From CAYUMU01 sp964445985 (GTDB lineage Bacteria; Planctomycetota; Planctomycetia; Pirellulales; S012-138), in assembly GCA_964445985.1 (NCBI GenBank), contig CAYUMU010000084.1:1-29216 (forward strand): a DNA stretch of 29,216 nt, given 5' to 3'. The notes under the pieces are model-generated. The model saw only the letters and a program-made list of their open reading frames with translations. It ran no database searches and had not been told where the DNA came from. How positions within the stretch are numbered: the first letter of the stretch is position 1; each line of letters begins with the position of its first letter. The translations under genes and the position numbers were made by a program. This document shows positions 25,878 to 29,216 of this stretch, one piece after another.

Positions 25878-28800
25878 TGCAGTCGGTGGCCCAGCTCGAT
25901 GACCAGTGGCGAGCAACGTACTCCACCGCCCAAGCTTCGGAGAAAACGCAGTCCGAATTGGCGCAACTGACATTCTTCCAGGCACAAAACACGGCGCATG
26001 CCGCTTTCCAAACTGGCATTCAGCAAGCCGACAGCGCTTTCCGCACGGCGGAAAGCAGCCTCCGGGAAACGCGCGACGACGCGCTAAATGACGCACGTTC
26101 GGACTACCTGCAGACGCTTGATTCGGCCAATTCCACTTGGCAGTCGGCAGTCGATTCCGCTTACGGCACGTTTGACGGATCGCTCAGCTCCGCCCAGTCC
26201 ACGCACGCTTACGCCTTAGCTCAAGCCGAGGCAGACTATGAGAACGCGCTCCGCGACGCCATCGTGGCCTACTGGGGCGTTACGCCGGACGAACACCTTA
26301 CGAATATGCTCGAATTGGCCAACGACACGGCGTTCATGGCCATCGTGGCTTCGCTTCAGGCCACCTACGATTCGGCGGTCGACGCGGCGGATTACGCTTA
26401 TCAGCAAAGCGTTGACGGCGCGCACGATCAGTTGGAAGCGGCATTAACCACCGCGCATCAGAACCACCATACGCAGGTCGCGACCGCTCTCGACGACTAT
26501 CAACAAGATGTTGACACGGCCAAGTCCGCTTATCGCAGCGCCCTTATTTCGTCCCAGGCAATCACTTCCACCGCGATCCTGTCCGCGCTGCAAGACCATC
26601 AACAAGCTCAGAACTCAGCTCACCAAACCTACACGGCCGGGATGCACTCCGCGCAAAGCGCCTTTGGCGCGGATATGCAAGCGGCAGCCGATCAATTCGC
26701 TTCCGACGCCGAGGCTGCCCTGGCGGATTTCCAGCAGCAAGAACGCGTCCTCTACTCGGCCTACAACGCGGGCATGGTCGATGCGCTCGCCACCCAGGCC
26801 GATGCCAATCGTTCGGCGTATGCCAGCTACCTGGCCGCGTTGGCCGCGGCCAACGCCGCTTTCTCCACCAGCATTGTCGCCGCCGATCAGGCCCTAGCGA
26901 ACGTCAGAATCTCCGCGCGCGATACACGCGATAGCGCCATGATTCCTGCCTGGTCGGCCTTCAACGCGGCGCTCCAATCCGCGATGGAGGACAAATTGGA
27001 AGCGCACTACCTCGCTCAAACCAACCATGCATTCTCCCTTCTCTCGGAGGAGCCTCAGCGGCGGATCGACATCGATGAGTTCGACCTCGCAGGCAAAATC
27101 GCCGACAAGCAGTGGGAATCGGCTAAACAGCAGAACCTCCTCAACCTGGCTCTGATTCTCGCAGAAATCAAGTACAAGCGAGAAGAGATAAGCGATATCG
27201 CGTTTCAGAATAGGCAAAAGGAGTACGCCGTTGCCATGGCCGAGGAGGAACGCAACTTGCAAGCGGCCATCGGACAAGTTCAGAACGACTACTTCGATGC
27301 CTTGGAGTCAAAAGTCACCGCCCATGCCGCAACCAACGCCGAAATCGAACACCAACTGCAGAAAGAACTGCTGGAAGCCCACGGCGAATACGTCAAGGCC
27401 ATCGCCGCTGCCACCAATGCCTTCGAAAAATCGTCTGCCACCGCCGAACTGACGCGCACTCAATCCATTCTGGAAGCCACCCGGCAGCACTCCGTGGATG
27501 CGGCGTCGGCCCGCATTGACCGTAGCGGCTTGAACCAGACCGCGCAATCCAACTTTAACGCGGCCCTTGATGCCGCCGCCACTGTGTTCAACCAGGCAGA
27601 AATCGGCCTCCGCGAAGACTTGGACGTGGGTTTGATCGGCGCTCGCGATTCCTATGCCGACGACCTCAGCCAGGCCCAGACCGACTACAAGCAGGCGGCG
27701 CTTCAGGCCCGTACCGATCTCGGCGATGGCCTTGCCGACCACCAATCGGTCTACGTCGCCGCTTTGCAAGACGCGAGCCTGGCCGTCTCTACCGGCCTGC
27801 GAACCGCCGTGGACGACTGGCAAACAACCTTGGTGACGGAAACAACTACCTATCGCAATGCATTACAAGCGGCCAGCTTCGAGCTTCGCGCCGACCTGGC
27901 CTCGGCTCATGCGGATTGGATCGACGACTCGACCGCGGCCCGGGTGGATTTTATTAACGCACGCGCCGGCGAGACGGCCGCCTGGGCAACCAGCCAGCAA
28001 ACCGCCTGGAGTGGTTTTGTGCTCGATTTGGCAGAAGCCCGCACCGACGCGTTTGACAGTTGGGCAACTTCCGCAGGCACGGCCTTTGCCGCCTTGCTTT
28101 ATCAGCGCGCGGTGGCCGATCAGCAATTCGTGGCTGATGAGTTGTCCGCCGACTCCGGGCTGCGCGGCGCTCAATACGCCTTGGCCTCGGCTCTCAGCAG
28201 CGGGCTGGCTTCGGCCTACGCCCAATGGCAGCTCGATCGCGCAGCGGGCCTGGCCGATCTCAACGACGACGTCGATCAGGCTTGGACCGGTTACTTCTCC
28301 GGCTTCGACGCCCAGTTCGCCAGCTTCCAAACGGCGGCCAACGGGCTTCGCGACGCCTACGGTTCCAGCACGTCGGGCAATCAGGCCACGCTGATCGACA
28401 GCTTGCAGCAAATGGCGGATTCCCTCCGGACTCAACTTTCGCAAGCCGACGCGGATCGCACCGCGGGCGAGATCGACGCCGCCCAAACCCGCGACGAAGA
28501 CACCAAGCAGGCGTTCTCCGAATGGGAGACCGATCGGGCCTCGGATGCCGCCGCCCTGGCCCAGGATTTGGCAGCCGCGGCCTCCACCTTGTTTCAAACG
28601 CTGATCGACAACGCCCTGCAGGCCGAAACCGAGGGCCTGGACAACCTCAACGACATCGAAGCAACCTGGACCGCGGCCGCTTGGCAAGCCTGGAAAGATC
28701 ATAACGACGGCATTGCCGAAAACGTCAAAGATGGCCGCCACGCTCACGCCGATGCACTCAAAGCTTATCGCGACGCTTTCGCCGATGTGGTTCTGCCGCT

Positions 28801-29216
28801 GCAGATGTCGGATGCCCTCAAGGCGGTTCGCCAGGCCAGCGCCGCCCTGAAGGCCGAGGCCAGCCTGGACTACACTCAGGCCAACTTTCAGAAGCAACTG
28901 GATCAACAGCTCGATCAACTGCTCAATAATATCAACCAGCTCGAAGCTAAACAGGCAAGCGAGTTTTCCGACATTCACCCCGACCGCCCTCGCACGGTTT
29001 GGGAGAAAGTCAGCGACACCGTGTGGGGCTTCCTCGACGGCATCTCCGGCGGCCTCACCCGCGATATTCGCCGCGACCTGGGCTACAGTTGGGCCTACTC
29101 GGTGGACGAAACGTCGGGCTACTACCTGGGCGGTCACATCGCCGGTTCGGTCGCGCTCCTGGCCCTGCACTTCGTGCCGGGCCTCGGCGGGGTGGCGCTC
29201 ATCCTCGACGGCTACT
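25878..29216 (+). pseudogene. giant surface protein, 3' part (Ala-rich helical region and pre-toxin-like end), continues past window
   Basis: Open from the IS edge to the window end (codon phase 25868, 25871 and so on) without a stop. With 24131-25877 removed it continues the frame from 16321 as METYLQSVAQLDDQW. About 1,030 residues are Ala/Gln/Asp/Ser-rich, predicted helical, with a Trp, Tyr or Phe every 7-11 residues (for example DSAYGTFDGSLSSAQ, ANSTWQSAVDSAY). From about nt 28985 composition changes: VWEKVSDTVWGFLDGISGGL, TRDIRRDLG, then a DETSGYYLGGHIAGSVALLA hydrophobic stretch. This resembles the pre-toxin region in front of C-terminal toxin domains of RHS and other polymorphic toxins. 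After the insertion this half has no proper start; a TTG at 25820 inside the IS is in frame and could be mis-called as one. The C-terminus is not seen. Confidence 0.78.

Noticed and set aside
27863..29170. 435-residue minus-strand frame
   Set aside because: It is opposite the continuous Ala-rich frame of the giant protein; its composition is what antisense of GCC/GCG-rich codons yields.

Overview
The window looks like bacterial DNA of moderately high GC from a planctomycete-type organism (Planctomycetota, perhaps Pirellulales-like). This is an inference from three things: the N-terminal FEELEQRLVLT motif of the giant surface protein, which resembles the planctomycete LEPR-XLL type leader; giant Calx-beta/cadherin-like/golvesin-like architectures; and a P-loop ATPase and a collagen-like tail protein of types I associate with planctomycete accessory DNA.

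Layout. (1) 282-887: a short glycosyltransferase-like C-terminal fragment. (2) 1084-10085: a tightly packed type III-B (Cmr) CRISPR effector locus. A small helix-turn-helix protein comes first, then cas10/cmr2, cmr3, cmr4, cmr5, a cmr6-cmr1 fusion with an extra C-terminal domain, and a CARF-type ancillary protein with a HEPN-like RNX5H motif. No CRISPR array, cas1, cas2 or cas6 is present. (3) 10212-11248: a strong sigma-70-like promoter, an AbiEi-type antitoxin gene, and only the first 51 codons of its AbiEii toxin partner. (4) 11181-13853: a collagen-like, probably phage-tail or surface protein whose own 5' end is missing. It abuts and overlaps the toxin stump, so the two look joined by a deletion or recombination. 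(5) 13908-15874, minus strand: a P-loop ATPase, a RepB-type partition protein lacking its N-terminal half, and a winged-helix fragment. These look like remains of a plasmid or integrated element. (6) 16321 to the window end: a giant surface protein with five Calx-beta-like units, about fifteen cadherin-like units with a golvesin-like domain between them, a roughly 1,200-residue Ala-rich helical region, and the start of what looks like a pre-toxin region running off the window.

The giant gene is interrupted by a 1,738-bp ISKra4-like insertion sequence at 24131-25868. Its ends carry perfect 19-bp inverted repeats and it is flanked by the 9-bp direct repeat AGACTTACC. Removing the element plus one copy of the repeat restores one continuous reading frame, so the insertion is probably recent. 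The transposase itself is split in two frames at a seven-base homopolymer.

Together the window reads as a defence and accessory region: RNA-targeting CRISPR with likely cyclic-oligoadenylate signalling, a broken abortive-infection toxin-antitoxin pair, phage and plasmid debris, and a large surface protein that may be a toxin-delivery stalk, now disrupted by a transposon.
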